Of a DNA stretch of 64,000 bases, positions 54,111-63,566 are shown in pieces. The stretch's first letter is position 1. Each line of letters starts with the position of its first letter. The notes under the pieces were generated by a model. The model ran no database searches. It was given only the letters and a program-made list of their open reading frames with translations, and was not told the DNA's origin. Made by a program: the position numbers and the translations under genes. Source of the DNA: Marsupella aquatica (Eukaryota; Marchantiophyta); assembly GCA_973895155.1 (NCBI GenBank), contig OZ316899.1, positions 15,500,001 to 15,564,000 of the forward strand. The letters run 5' to 3'.

Positions 54111-54136
54111 AGGGAGGATAGGTGATGGATACTTAC

Positions 54137-54263
54137 TAGGGATTCGTGATTGAAATTGTCTAGAGTCTTCGAGTGCCAGTTCCACACTGTCGCTCATAGA
54201 GGAGAGGTCAAACTCCTCCGTTTCTTCCACGTAGGACATCACAAGGACGCGATTCGCTTCCAT
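54137..54263 (-). CDS. Probable first exon of the ParB-MTase-like gene
   Basis: ATG 54263 (MEANRVLVMSYVEETEEFDLS) to a strong donor, CCCTA|GTAAGTATCC, at 54137/54136. Acidic and short; the exon continues the same transcription unit as the ParB-like module. The exact acceptor downstream is unclear. Confidence 0.5.
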
Positions 54264-54950
54264 CTTTCTAACATGTGGCAGCGTGACATGTGGCATCTTA
54301 GCAGGCATCCAATCTAGGGCAATAAAAAGAATGGAGATGGAAGGTGGAAGGCGGAGGCAGGCGGAGGCGGGGAGGCAGAGAGAGAACGGAGAGCGGAGAG
54401 AGAGCGGAGAGCAGAGAGCAAGGAGAGCGAGAGGAGAGCAAGAGAGTGAGGAGGAGAGCGAGAGGAGAGCGAGAGAGCGAGAGAGCAAGGAGTGAGAGAA
54501 TGAGAATGAGGTCCTGGCTGGACCTCTCCGTCCCTTTACCCCCTCCTGCCTCACCTCGGCCTGTGTACGGCCGGTTGCCTCCTTCTACTGCGTACGGCCT
54601 GCTCTGGCGTACGGCCTGCTCCTGCATACGGCCCGTTGCCCTCACCTTGAATACGGCCTCCTTCCTTGATGTCCTGCCTACCTAACAGCCTTCCATGGTA
54701 GTCCCCGTGCAATTAGGCTCGTGAAGATAAGGTGTGTCCCCAAGCTAAGGTGAACGCGTACTCAACCCTTATCTTCACGCGATTTCCGGTTGAGCCGACT
54801 CGAGCAAAGGGTATAATTTGGGAGACGCCCACTTCGGAGCTCATTCTTGTTCTAGTTTCCCAAATCTAAGCTCCATGTAATCCGGAGTGGAGTTTCTCTT
54901 AAAGTGTTATGTATTGAGCCACTTACCTTCATTGGGTCAGCTTAGCCAGC
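54264..54950. promoter_or_regulatory. Divergent promoter region of Tn-B
   Basis: Lies between the minus-strand ParB-MTase-like gene and the plus-strand transposase unit. It holds a GA-rich microsatellite (AGAGAGCGGAGAGCAGAGAG, 54340-54510) and GTACGGCC repeats (54565-54660: TACGGCCGGTTGCC, TACGGCCTGCTC). No clear TATA box. It probably drives both units. Confidence 0.45.
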
Positions 54951-55145
54951 TTCTTGACATTTGGAGTCCTCTCAGTTTATCTTTTACAGACATGTGTGGT
55001 GTAGGGTTCAGTTTGTTTTTTACTCCCAAAATTTAGTGGCATATAGCTTGTATTTCAAGGTTTTGGGAAGTTTTTACCATTATTCAAACAACAATGTATA
55101 CCCCTTGGATGTGATATTAATCTTCTACCAGATCTTAATACTAAG

Positions 55146-56220
55146 GTGAGTATAAGGTTAATGCATTCAAATATAAGGTTCCATTATTTCATGAAACTGT
55201 ATGTAGACATTAGGGTCTGCCTTAAGACCACGCAAACTTTAGGCTACACCATATCTAGGGAGATCCGTAAAATACGGGGTCTTCCTAAATTTGGATTTTT
55301 CTTAGCTTAAGATGTTTGAAGTCTATCTCCCATTACATCATGGGTTGGTCTAGGATGGTCCTAGTCCAAGTTTGGATTCGGATGGTCCTAGTCCAAGTTT
55401 GGATTAGGATCATCCGAGTCCAACTTTGCATTGGGATCATCTGAGTCCAACTTTGGATTGGGATCATACGAGTCCAAGTTTGAACTTGGATGGTCCAAGT
55501 CCTAGTTTGGATTGGGATGGTCCGAGTCCAACTTTGGATTGGGATCATCCGAGTCCAAGTTTGAACTTGGATGGTCCGAGTCCAAGTTTGGATTAGGATG
55601 GTCCGAGTCCAAGTTTGGATTGGGATGGTCCGAGTCCTAGTTTGGACTTGGATGGTCTAAGTCCTAGTTTGGATTGGGATGGTCCAAGTCCAAGTTTGGA
55701 TTGGGATGGTCCGAGTCCAAGTTTGGATTGGGATGGTCCGAGTCCAGGTTTGGACTTGGATGGTCCCAGTCCTAGTTTGGATTGGGATGGTCCAAGTCCT
55801 AGTTTGGATTGGGATGGTCCTAGTCCAACCTTGGACTGGGATGGTCCCAGTCCAAATCTTGAATCGGAGGATCGTAGTCCAAATCCAGACTTGAAGGATT
55901 GCAGTCTAAAGCCGGACTTGGATGGTCCCGGTCCAAATCCGGACTCGGATGGTCCCAGTCCAAATCCAGAATCGGAGGATTGTAGTCCAAATCCAGACTC
56001 GGAGGATTGCAGTCCAAATCCGAACTTGGATGGTCCCGGTCCAAATCCGGACTCGAATGGTCCCAGGCCAAATCCAGACTCGGAGGATTGCAGTCCTAAT
56101 CCAGACTTGGATGGTCCCGGTCCAAATCCGGACTCGGATGGTCCTAGTCCAAATCCAAATTGGAGGATAGTAGTCTGAATCAAAATTTGCATGAGTTTGG
56201 TTTTAATCCATTTTTTTCAG
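55146..56220 (+). other. Intron upstream of the Tn-B transposase
   Basis: Donor CTAAG|GTGAGTAT at 55146 and acceptor TTTTTTTCAG at 56220. The sequence before it (54960-55145) would be a 5' exon, probably untranslated. Most of the intron is minisatellite. Confidence 0.6.
55340..56175. repeat. Large minisatellite in the Tn-B intron
   Basis: About 28 tandem copies of a 30-bp unit, TTTGGATTGGGATGG plus TCCGAGTCCAAG, drifting after 55850 to CAAATCCGGACTCGGATGG/TCCCAGTCC. It is the same family as the repeats at 51650-52050 and 53880-54110. ORFs reading through it on both strands are artefacts of its 30-bp, in-frame period. Confidence 0.85.
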
Positions 56221-56242
56221 TGTGCAGGAAAATAGGAAAAGG

Positions 56243-59200
56243 ATGTCTCAAAGGTTTTCTAGGGGCGATGATGTTACCTTGACAATCGATGGTTACGACG
56301 TTGGAAATGAGACAGTTCAAAAGACAAATCCGCGAGAGAGTGTTCAAAATATTGTGCTGGGAGAGAATCGAATTGGGGTTCTCATTGAGAAGGCCTTTGG
56401 TGAGACTAGGAAGCTCCCTTTTCCAATGCCTAGGGCAGAAAATCTTCATGATGACATTGACTCATGTGTCATTTGGGATATGTCATGTGCATATCAATCT
56501 GCGGATAAGATTACTCAAAAACGCATCAGTATTGGTAGTTGTTCGACTCGAAAAGATAACAACATCCATAATTTTGCAAATGTAGAGGAGGATGCTTCGA
56601 CCACCCTAAGGCCAGGCGATGAGGTTGAAATGTTTATCTCTGGCCATTGTGTGGCCTTTGGAGTTGTTTTCAAGACCGATCCAATGGAGAGATGTCATAA
56701 CATATTACTCGGTGAGTCTCGGGTTAGTGTAAAAGTCACAGATGTGATTCATGGTAGTAAGACTTTACCTTACGCACATGGTGGAGCTGCAACAATTGAA
56801 GAGCAAAGGGCTCCTGGGTTCTATGGGATGTGGTTGACGTCCACAATAAAGTGGAATGTTGATATTGATGGGAGCAACAAATCTTCCTCTAAGAAGCAGA
56901 AGGACAAGGCAAATTTTGTTTCATAGTCTTGTTCGGCGAACACCACGGACACTAAGTGTGACTATTTTCATCGGGCAAACTGGATGTCAGAGTTGGTTGA
57001 ATTCTACACTGGTTTGGATCGAACCAAAATGGTTGCCACTGGAATGATCACTGTCCCTCAAGTGACAGCAGCAGTTGATGATGAAATTCTTGGTGATGAC
57101 CATGTTGGGATTGCTGTGAAAGATGTCGTGGCAGCACAATACTTTCCCAACATCCACAAGGGAGTAGTGAGTTTGATTCGATGGCGGATTGATTCAACAA
57201 AACTAGTTGCAAATGGAAAATTTTTGTCAGACATTTTGGTGGAAGGTTCTGAGAGGATGGACTCAATGGATAGGGATGAACTCAATGTGGATGTAAGTGA
57301 TAGAGGAGTACTGTGTTCAAGGCCGTACAATTTCAACAAGAGGAATCAAGTAGATCCGAATGAAAAGAAGAGGAGGTTGTTGGAAACCAAGGCAATTTCA
57401 AAAACAACAGAGGCGTCAATTGATGACGTGAAAAGAGAAAATTGTTGCAAGCAAAAATGTTGTCTCATTATGCCAAGGGAAAACATCAAAGATATTAGGA
57501 TGGAATTTCATGGGATGTCAAGCGAGTCAAAAATGTCACACATTTTCAACCTCTTTCACTATAGAGAGGATGATGTTCGTGATAAGGGACACCATGTTCT
57601 TAAGGGTATGGTCGTATGCAGACATGCATTTGCAATTATCCACGGTTTTAGCCACACCAAATATTATGATTACAAAAGGAGATATGTGGAGGGTTGCAAA
57701 ATTGGGTTCCATGGCAATACGGGCTTGATGAAAACAAGGGCAAATACCTTGCATGCACGAGCTCTGTTGGAGGCTTTTTTGACTCGAAATGCAGAGCCCA
57801 TGCCTCATATGCCTTATGGAGGGGCACATGGGACAGACTCTACTGAGTACCGTCTTCCGGCGTGTTACAAGAAGCTAGAGATTCTGGAAGATGTGAGAAC
57901 AAAGATGAAGGAAGAAGGGCTTCCTCCTGTCACAGAGAATACTCTCTACAAGATCTGGAGCAACTCATTTGCAAACTTCAGTTTTCATAAAGATGGTGCA
58001 TTTGCCAAGTGTACTCTTTGTTGTGAATACAAAGACAGCTTGATGTGAGAAAGAAGGAAAAAAGAACGTGCTGAAATTGAAGAAAAGCGAGCGCAACATC
58101 TTTGTGAGCAAATGTCACGTAGATATGTTTACTACGCTCATCGAGTGATGGCCAAACAACACCCAGGAGAATATCTTTGCATTATTCATGACAAGATGGA
58201 TCAAGCAAAGACATGGATTCCAAAAATGGTTAGTACTCCTAAATCTCTTTCGGGTCATGGAATGCCGCTACCTACTGCTCTCACAGGGATGTTGACCCAC
58301 GGGAGGGATCCAGGAGTTTATGCACACTTTAGTGTCACTGGCCTTTGGCCAGGAGATGCCGATTTCACAGTGACATCCTTGGCTAAGTGTCTTTGAGACC
58401 TTGAAGAGTACAATGGAGACAAGACAGGTGACATGTTGGATGGCCTTCATTGGGAACCTCACATACCTTTCTTTCAAGCCCTACTTGACTTTGAAGCATT
58501 TTTTACGGGTTATTTGGAACCAAAGAATATACCGGTGAATAGGTATATTGGTTCTGAAGATGGAGGTGAGAGTCGGACTGAGACCATCCCAAACCAACAA
58601 GATGAGGATGAAGGAGAAGACATGCAAGGAGAGCAAGGCAGTCCATCGTTCAAGCCCTTGCCAAGGCACCAAACATTGCAGATGGATAATTCAGCAAAGG
58701 ACAACAAAAACCAGACTGTCATGGCATTTTGTAGCGAGCTTGTGAGTAGAGGAGTATTTGAAACTGTTCAAATGTCTTTTCTAATGGTTGGTCATACGCA
58801 CAAAGATGTTGATGCACTCTTTTCAAAGGTATCATATCAAGTTCAGCACAAAGAAGTTGCAACCCTCCTTGCTCTTACGGCAGAGGTATGGGAATGCGAG
58901 AGCATTCATCCAGTTCCCAGATTGATAAAAGAATATCTTCAAACTTTCAAGGTGAAAGATATTCAAGGTCACTCAAAACCTGTATCATTTCTTTTCTCTA
59001 TGAGAGATAATATACCAATATTTCAGTATAAGTCCCATGTAAAGCAAGCTTGGGCTCCAGTTGGTGGAAGGTGCATTTGGGCAACAGATCTGACAACAAA
59101 TTCTCTTCTTTTACCTAGTGGAGAGCCCTTAGCTAAATCCATTGGAGAGATACACAAAAAATCTGAAGAGATTATCCCATTTCTTAACAAGTACCTTGAT

Positions 59201-59980
59201 TTTTTGAGAAGGAGTTGCACTGATGAGACATCTATAGCATATAAGGAAAGATTTCCTCTTGTGAAATATTGGGAGAGAATTGTGGAGTTGTTGACAAATG
59301 GGCTCGCACTAGAAGGAGAGGGAAGTACTCAATTTCCCTTGAAAAACAGATTTTGGCCTAAGACTAACCACGGCACTGGTTACAAGGTCAACCAACCGGA
59401 ACAAAGTGGTCCTCCAAGTGAAGATGAGGAGAATGCAGAGATAACGTCTCTTCAAAATGAGGTCTTGGAAGAGATGGAAGATCAAGCAACACCATTTGTT
59501 GGATCTCGAGCTGAGAGAGAACAAGGACGATGGATTCCTTTACAGGATATTTGTGAAGGAAACTTTGTATTTCTTCGACCCGAGGATGATTGGGAGAATA
59601 AAAATGGTGGAGGTCATTTCTGGTTGGTGAGAGCTTTGGGTTTGGTGGACCCAAAGCATGAAGTCCCAACTACATCTTCAACAAACCCTTCTCTGCCTCG
59701 ACAGTACGCTCCAATGTTCCCAGTTGAATGGTGGAGGCCTAAACACTCTAAACTTGATGTGACTGAGAGTGCGCGGTATCTAAATTGTTTTGTGTCCACT
59801 AAGACATGGGAACGAGATCCAGGGTTTGGTGAGAATACTCAACATTGGCAGTATGCAAATTCTGCAATGTATGGTTTTAAATCTGGAATGAAAGAAGAAA
59901 ACATGGCGGGCAGAGGTTTGAAGATCCCTCGAAATGTTCTACAAACTGTCCAAAATTATCTTCAAAGGATGGACAAGTAG
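56243..59980 (+). pseudogene. Tn-B transposase (DUF8039-DUF7869 type), three stops
   Basis: One frame of 1,245 codons from ATG 56243 with stops TAG 56924, TGA 58046 and TGA 58394. The two TGAs stand where Arg (CGA) fits. Domain order: two tandem DUF8039-like modules (about residues 5-80, GDDVTLTIDG ... IVLGENRIGVLIE; and 120-205, GDEVEMFISGHCVAFGVVFKTDP ... LPYAHGG); a basic/Cys segment (RENCCKQKCCL); HTH-like VCRHAFAIIHGFSHTKYY; then a catalytic region of DUF7869/RNase H-like type with IIHDKMDQAKTW, LPTALTGMLTHGRD, LQMDNSAKDNKNQ and FLMVGHTHKDVDALFSKV. The Asp residues of HDKMD, QMDN and DVDA are candidate catalytic ligands. The C-terminus has a BAH-like stretch (DICEGNFVFLRPEDDW ... FWLVRALGLV). 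Presumed transposase of Tn-B. This copy is inactive unless the stops are read through. Confidence 0.75.
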
Positions 59981-60231
59981 ACTTAGTTGTTAGAAGCTAT
60001 AATAATTAAATAGATAGTTACTAGTTTTTATGTAACTAAGATAGTCACTCATTCAAACATAGTAATTTACGTACTAGTTATTTACTATTCTAATAGTTTT
60101 AATTTGATACTATCTCCTCATTTTCTAAACTTTTGATCATTATGAATATGAATGTTTGCTTTTTCTACATAATTAAAAATATTTTTCTATTCATTCCTTT
60201 CTTTTAAATGATTATAAGAAGAGTTGGTAGG
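59981..60231. other. AT-rich trailer of the Tn-B transposase
   Basis: No gene. AT-rich 3' trailer between the transposase stop and the subterminal repeats; it probably holds the poly(A) signal. Confidence 0.5.
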
Positions 60232-60557
60232 CAAATGTACACTTTTTAGGCCAAATGTACACTTTGTTGCACTAAAAGTTACACTTTCTAGACCAAATGC
60301 ACTTAAATGTACACTTTTTAAGCCAAATGTATGCATTTTTCACTCAAATGTACACTTTTTAGGCCAAATGTACTCAAATGTACACTTTTAAAGCCAAATG
60401 TACCTATTTTGATGTTCAAATTTACACTTTTCATTGCCCAAATGTACACTCTTTGGGCCAATTGTACACTTTTCTATCCCCAAATGTACACTTTTCATTG
60501 GCCAAATGTACACTTTTCCAAGCCCAAAAGTACACTTTTCATTGCCCAAATGTACAT
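60232..60557 (+). repeat. Tn-B right subterminal repeats
   Basis: About 14 variants of a 20-25-bp unit, CCAAATGTACACTTTT followed by TAGG, CATTG or similar. The core TGTACA is a palindrome. The left end has four copies in the same orientation. The terminal repeat itself contains AAAAGTGTA, the complement of the same core. Confidence 0.85.
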
Positions 60558-60569
60558 AAATCAAATAAT

Positions 60570-60595
60570 AATACACTTTTAATGAATAGGCTGAT
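60570..60595 (-). repeat. Tn-B right terminal inverted repeat
   Basis: Reverse complement of 47538-47563 over 26 bases, ending AATAGGCTGAT, followed by the AGAA duplication at 60596-60599. Confidence 0.92.
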
Positions 60596-60599
60596 AGAA

Positions 60600-62705
60600 G
60601 AGAACGGCACCGGCAACGACAACGGCACCGGCATTGGTACAGGACACTGCCCCAGAGGTCGGCCTAAGCCGACTCAGGAGGGAAAACCCCTTTACCGGAG
60701 CCAAGGTGAGAAGGAGGCCAGAACACGAGTCGGGAGTTCGAATGTATGTGGGAGCCTCCAGCCCCGAATCAGAGGCAGAGCAACCTAAGGCTCCTGCCCA
60801 CGGAAAGCAGAGGGAGAAGACAGCCTGGAACCCAGAGGAGGAACCAGGGCCCGTGATCTATGAGGCCGTTTTTACGGCGGGACCAGGAGAACAGAGGGGG
60901 AAGCCGGGAGTCCAAGCAGTGGAGGAGGCGATGGAGGACTACAGCAATGATAACTCCGGCTATGGGTCAGATCATCATGTACCAGGAGTAAGAACCTATG
61001 GCCGCTTTATCCCCACGCTTCCAAGAGTAGTTCGAGGGGATCCCACCCAACAGAGCAGCCCCGAGTCCCCCCCACCAGATGTCGCTCCCCCAAGCTTTGA
61101 CGGCATAAAGCAGATGGCACAAGAGTTTCAGGAGCGACTCAGAGAGGAAGAGAAGGCAGCCCTGGATAGGGAGAAAGAGGAGGAGATTGGCCGGAGGACA
61201 TCAGGCGGCTTGCCGAAAAAAGAAGCAACCCTCTTTCCACCATAGAAGAAATCCGCAGGGCGGCTTGGGAACAGAGGCCGAGGTGGTTGATGCCGATGAC
61301 TTCTACTTACTCCACCTATGCTAAAGATAGAGCCATGGAGTACGGGGAGATGTATGGGGAACTTGCGCTCAGCATCTTTGGGGAGGAGTTGGAGCAGGGA
61401 CCCTTTTTCCAGAGGGAGATATTGGAGAAGCACCAATTAGAAGAAGCGATGGCTTTGGAGAGAAGCAAGAAGGACAAGGTCATAGGGCGGCTTAGGGAGA
61501 TGGAAGCCGAGGTGGAAGACCTAAAGGCGGCCAAGAAAGCCCAAGATGAGCTACGGATTAAACGGCATGAGCTAAACATCGTGCAGGGGCAGTTGGATAC
61601 CGCGTAGTCTAATAATCAGATTATCAAGGATAAACTGACTCAGACCCAAGGAGAGTTGGCCGAGGCGGTCAAAGAAAGGGAGAAGTGGAAACGAGAGCTG
61701 AGAGACGCAGAGGAGGCCCACATAGCAGCAAACAACCGGGCCATGGCGGAGACTCAGAGAAGGGAGAGGGCGTTGAAGGAGGAACTCGAGGATATCCGCG
61801 GAGCCCTAGAGCAGAAGGAGGCCGAGTTAGGGAAATCCTATCAAGGGATTATTATGCTACAACAGGAGCTTGCTTCCCTGACGGCCAGCTTCAAGGCCGA
61901 CCTCTGTGAGAAAGACGACCAGCTCAACCAGACTTATGCCAAGATGAATAAAATGGAGTCTGATGTCGTGACAGAGCTCGACGAGGAGCTAAGAGCAACC
62001 CAGGAGGAGAGGGCTACCTTAAAGAAAGAGTTGGAAGAAGCCCAGAAGGAGCTGAAGGAGGCAAGGAAGGACCTGGACGAAACCCAGGAGGAGTTGGAAG
62101 AAACCACAAGGAAGATGGAGAACTTACAGCGGCGGGCCGACAACCAAACAGAGCGGCTGAAGAAACAGACAGCAGTATTTAAGTGCTTAGCTTCATCTGT
62201 TCCAACTCCAATTGTGGGAACCCCGTTACCAGGAGTGGTACTGGCAGAAGGACAAGCCGAGACACACGCCCTGATGTCGGAGGTAAGTGGCAAAGGGAAG
62301 GGACCAGCTGCCAAAACAGGGAAGAAGAAGAAGCGGAAACCTTCTGGGTCTGGGAGTTATACGGCTCCTCCAGCCTTTGTCACCAAGGAGGTAAACCCGA
62401 CACCAACTTCCGGCATGGTCACGACAATGGATCCACCTGTCAAGGAAGGTGGGGATGGCAAGACTGAGGCCGGGACAACTATTGATGAAGCCGTGGTAGA
62501 AAATCCACCACTAGAGCCAGCCGAGGAAACCATAGCCGGGGAGGCCGTGGCCGATACTGATGCCGAAGCCGAGGGTGGACCCAGTCAGGCCGATGAAGAG
62601 TTGACTTGGTCCGGGGCAGGTAATTTGTTAGAGGAAGGACCGACGGCAGTGGCTACGGGGGAAGCGTTGGGGGCGTCCATTGAGGATCCACCACCGGTGT
62701 CGTGA
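60600..62705 (+). pseudogene. LTR protein of the 3' LTR, second half (copy L5)
   Basis: Resumes after Tn-B. 60634-61245 carries the Pro/Glu linker (EVGLSRLRRENPF, SGYGSDHHVPGVRT, RFIPTLPRVVRGDP) and reads through SPESPPPDVAPPSFDGI without the frameshift seen in L3, showing that linker and coiled coil were one frame. A frameshift near 61180 follows, then 61287-61607 ends at a TAG (61605-61607) identical to one in L3, and 61656-62705 is open through the coiled coil to the acidic tail ending ASIEDPPPVS. The stop at 62703-62705 is the natural end. Confidence 0.85.
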
Positions 62706-63566
62706 CGGTGCAAGGGCGTCGTTCCTTTTAGGAAGGGCGGACGTGGAGGTAGGAGGCGTGAGTGGGTAGGGCGGGCTCGGATCTCCAAGTTTAGGCTGAG
62801 GATCAGGACCAGGAGACGGCCCTGACACTTAGATTAGTGGGATTGCGGATCCACTAGTAGGAGCAACACTTGTGCTCCTGCCTCACTGTACTTAGGTAGA
62901 TTACAGTTAGGTAGATTATAGGTAGGATAGATTAAGCTTACGCTGCTAAGAATTGGCGGATCCACTTCCAAGATAAGTACCTGGGCAGCGAGGAGTCCAG
63001 GGCCTCTTTCTTAGCAAGTTTTTAGTTGCACAGCAGGGCTGGGATCAAGTAGTAAGAGAAGCTCTCGGTTAGTTATACAGTGACCCTTGTGTATATTCAT
63101 GTTTCCTCATGCCTAAGAGCTAAATAGAGTTGGCCTCACGGCTTAGTTTGCAGAACTTGTGTATGAGATGTACTGTTTGTATGGCAAGTGCATGGTATAA
63201 CTCAGTCAGAATGAGTCATTTTGCTATTTGTGTGTCGTATTAACTTGTGTGAAGAGTGCCCACATCAACTAATAGATGAAGGGAAGTAAGCAAGGGAGTG
63301 AGAGTTGGATGTGTCGAGCTGAGAGAGGTCTTAGCGGCTTAACCAAGCCAATTGGGGATCATTCCGGCGGCGGAATCCAAATATACCTAAAGAAAAGGAG
63401 GGGAATACAAGGAAGGCCTAGATTAGGCCGGCTACGTATCTCATGACCCGATGAAGGATCTGTCCAGTATATGTGTGTAAAATGTTAATAGTAGTAGTAG
63501 AAGGAAGTTAGCAGCGTCCCATGCCGCTAAGCCGCGGAAATGGCCTCGCCGAGGACAAAACCTGCC
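62706..63566 (+). other. Non-coding part of the 3' LTR
   Basis: Promoter/R/U5 region of copy L5, matching 24000-24859 closely. No gene. No strong TATA box is evident; GTATAACTCAG-type words recur in all copies at the same place. It is truncated at 63566. Confidence 0.75.

Larger units (their letters stand above)
47538..60595. mobile_element. Tn-B: 13.1-kb DNA transposon with ParB-MTase-like gene
   Basis: Perfect 26-bp inverted ends (47538-47563 and 60570-60595, starting ATCAGCCTATTCATT) flanked by AGAA (47534-47537 and 60596-60599). The empty site is readable in the 5' LTR at about 19277 (GGAGAAGAGAACGG), which fixes the boundaries. Contents left to right: subterminal repeats; FCP1-like gene (-); methyltransferase-like and ParB-like modules of one spliced gene (-); GA-rich divergent promoter region; minisatellite-filled intron; transposase pseudogene (+); subterminal repeats. 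A 4-bp duplication is known from several superfamilies (for example Ginger, Sola, Chapaev), so it does not assign the family. All main genes carry a few point stops, so this copy is recently dead. Confidence 0.92.
17574..63566 (+). mobile_element. Element A: Ty3/gypsy retroelement with coding LTRs
   Basis: 5' LTR 17574-24919, primer site 24924, gag, NC-protease, RT-RNase H, integrase, polypurine tract 45812-45824, 3' LTR 45825-63566. Removing the four nested insertions leaves LTRs of about 4.75 kb and 4.68 kb (the latter lacking its last ~60 bp) and an internal region of about 6.2 kb, for a total near 15.7 kb. The gene order PR-RT-RH-IN is that of Ty3/gypsy. Integrase has no chromodomain, so it is not a chromovirus. 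The first 190 bp of the two LTRs differ at about five positions, suggesting a moderately young insertion. The left flank ends CCCCG; the matching right duplication is lost with the end of the 3' LTR. Confidence 0.9.
45825..63566 (+). mobile_element. Element A 3' LTR (copy L5), split by Tn-B
   Basis: Begins TGTGATGCCTAACCAGG. Tn-B interrupts it at 47538-60595 and it resumes at 60600. It ends abruptly at 63566 within ACAAAACCTGC, where the 5' LTR continues for about 60 bp more to CACCACA, so the terminus has been lost and replaced by an unrelated reversed gag sequence. Net length is about 4.68 kb. Non-coding part 62706-63566. Confidence 0.9.

Noticed and set aside
55593-56192. Long ORFs on both strands rich in Gly/Pro/Ser (DGPSPNLDWDG, GLGPSQSK)
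   Set aside because: They read through a 30-bp minisatellite whose period is a multiple of three, so all frames stay open. No protein evidence.
58566-58681. Possible intron (GGAG|GTGAGAG to CATTGCAG) in the Tn-B transposase
   Set aside because: It would be 116 bp and put the downstream catalytic frame out of register, while the unspliced frame reads straight through with a sensible LQMDN motif.
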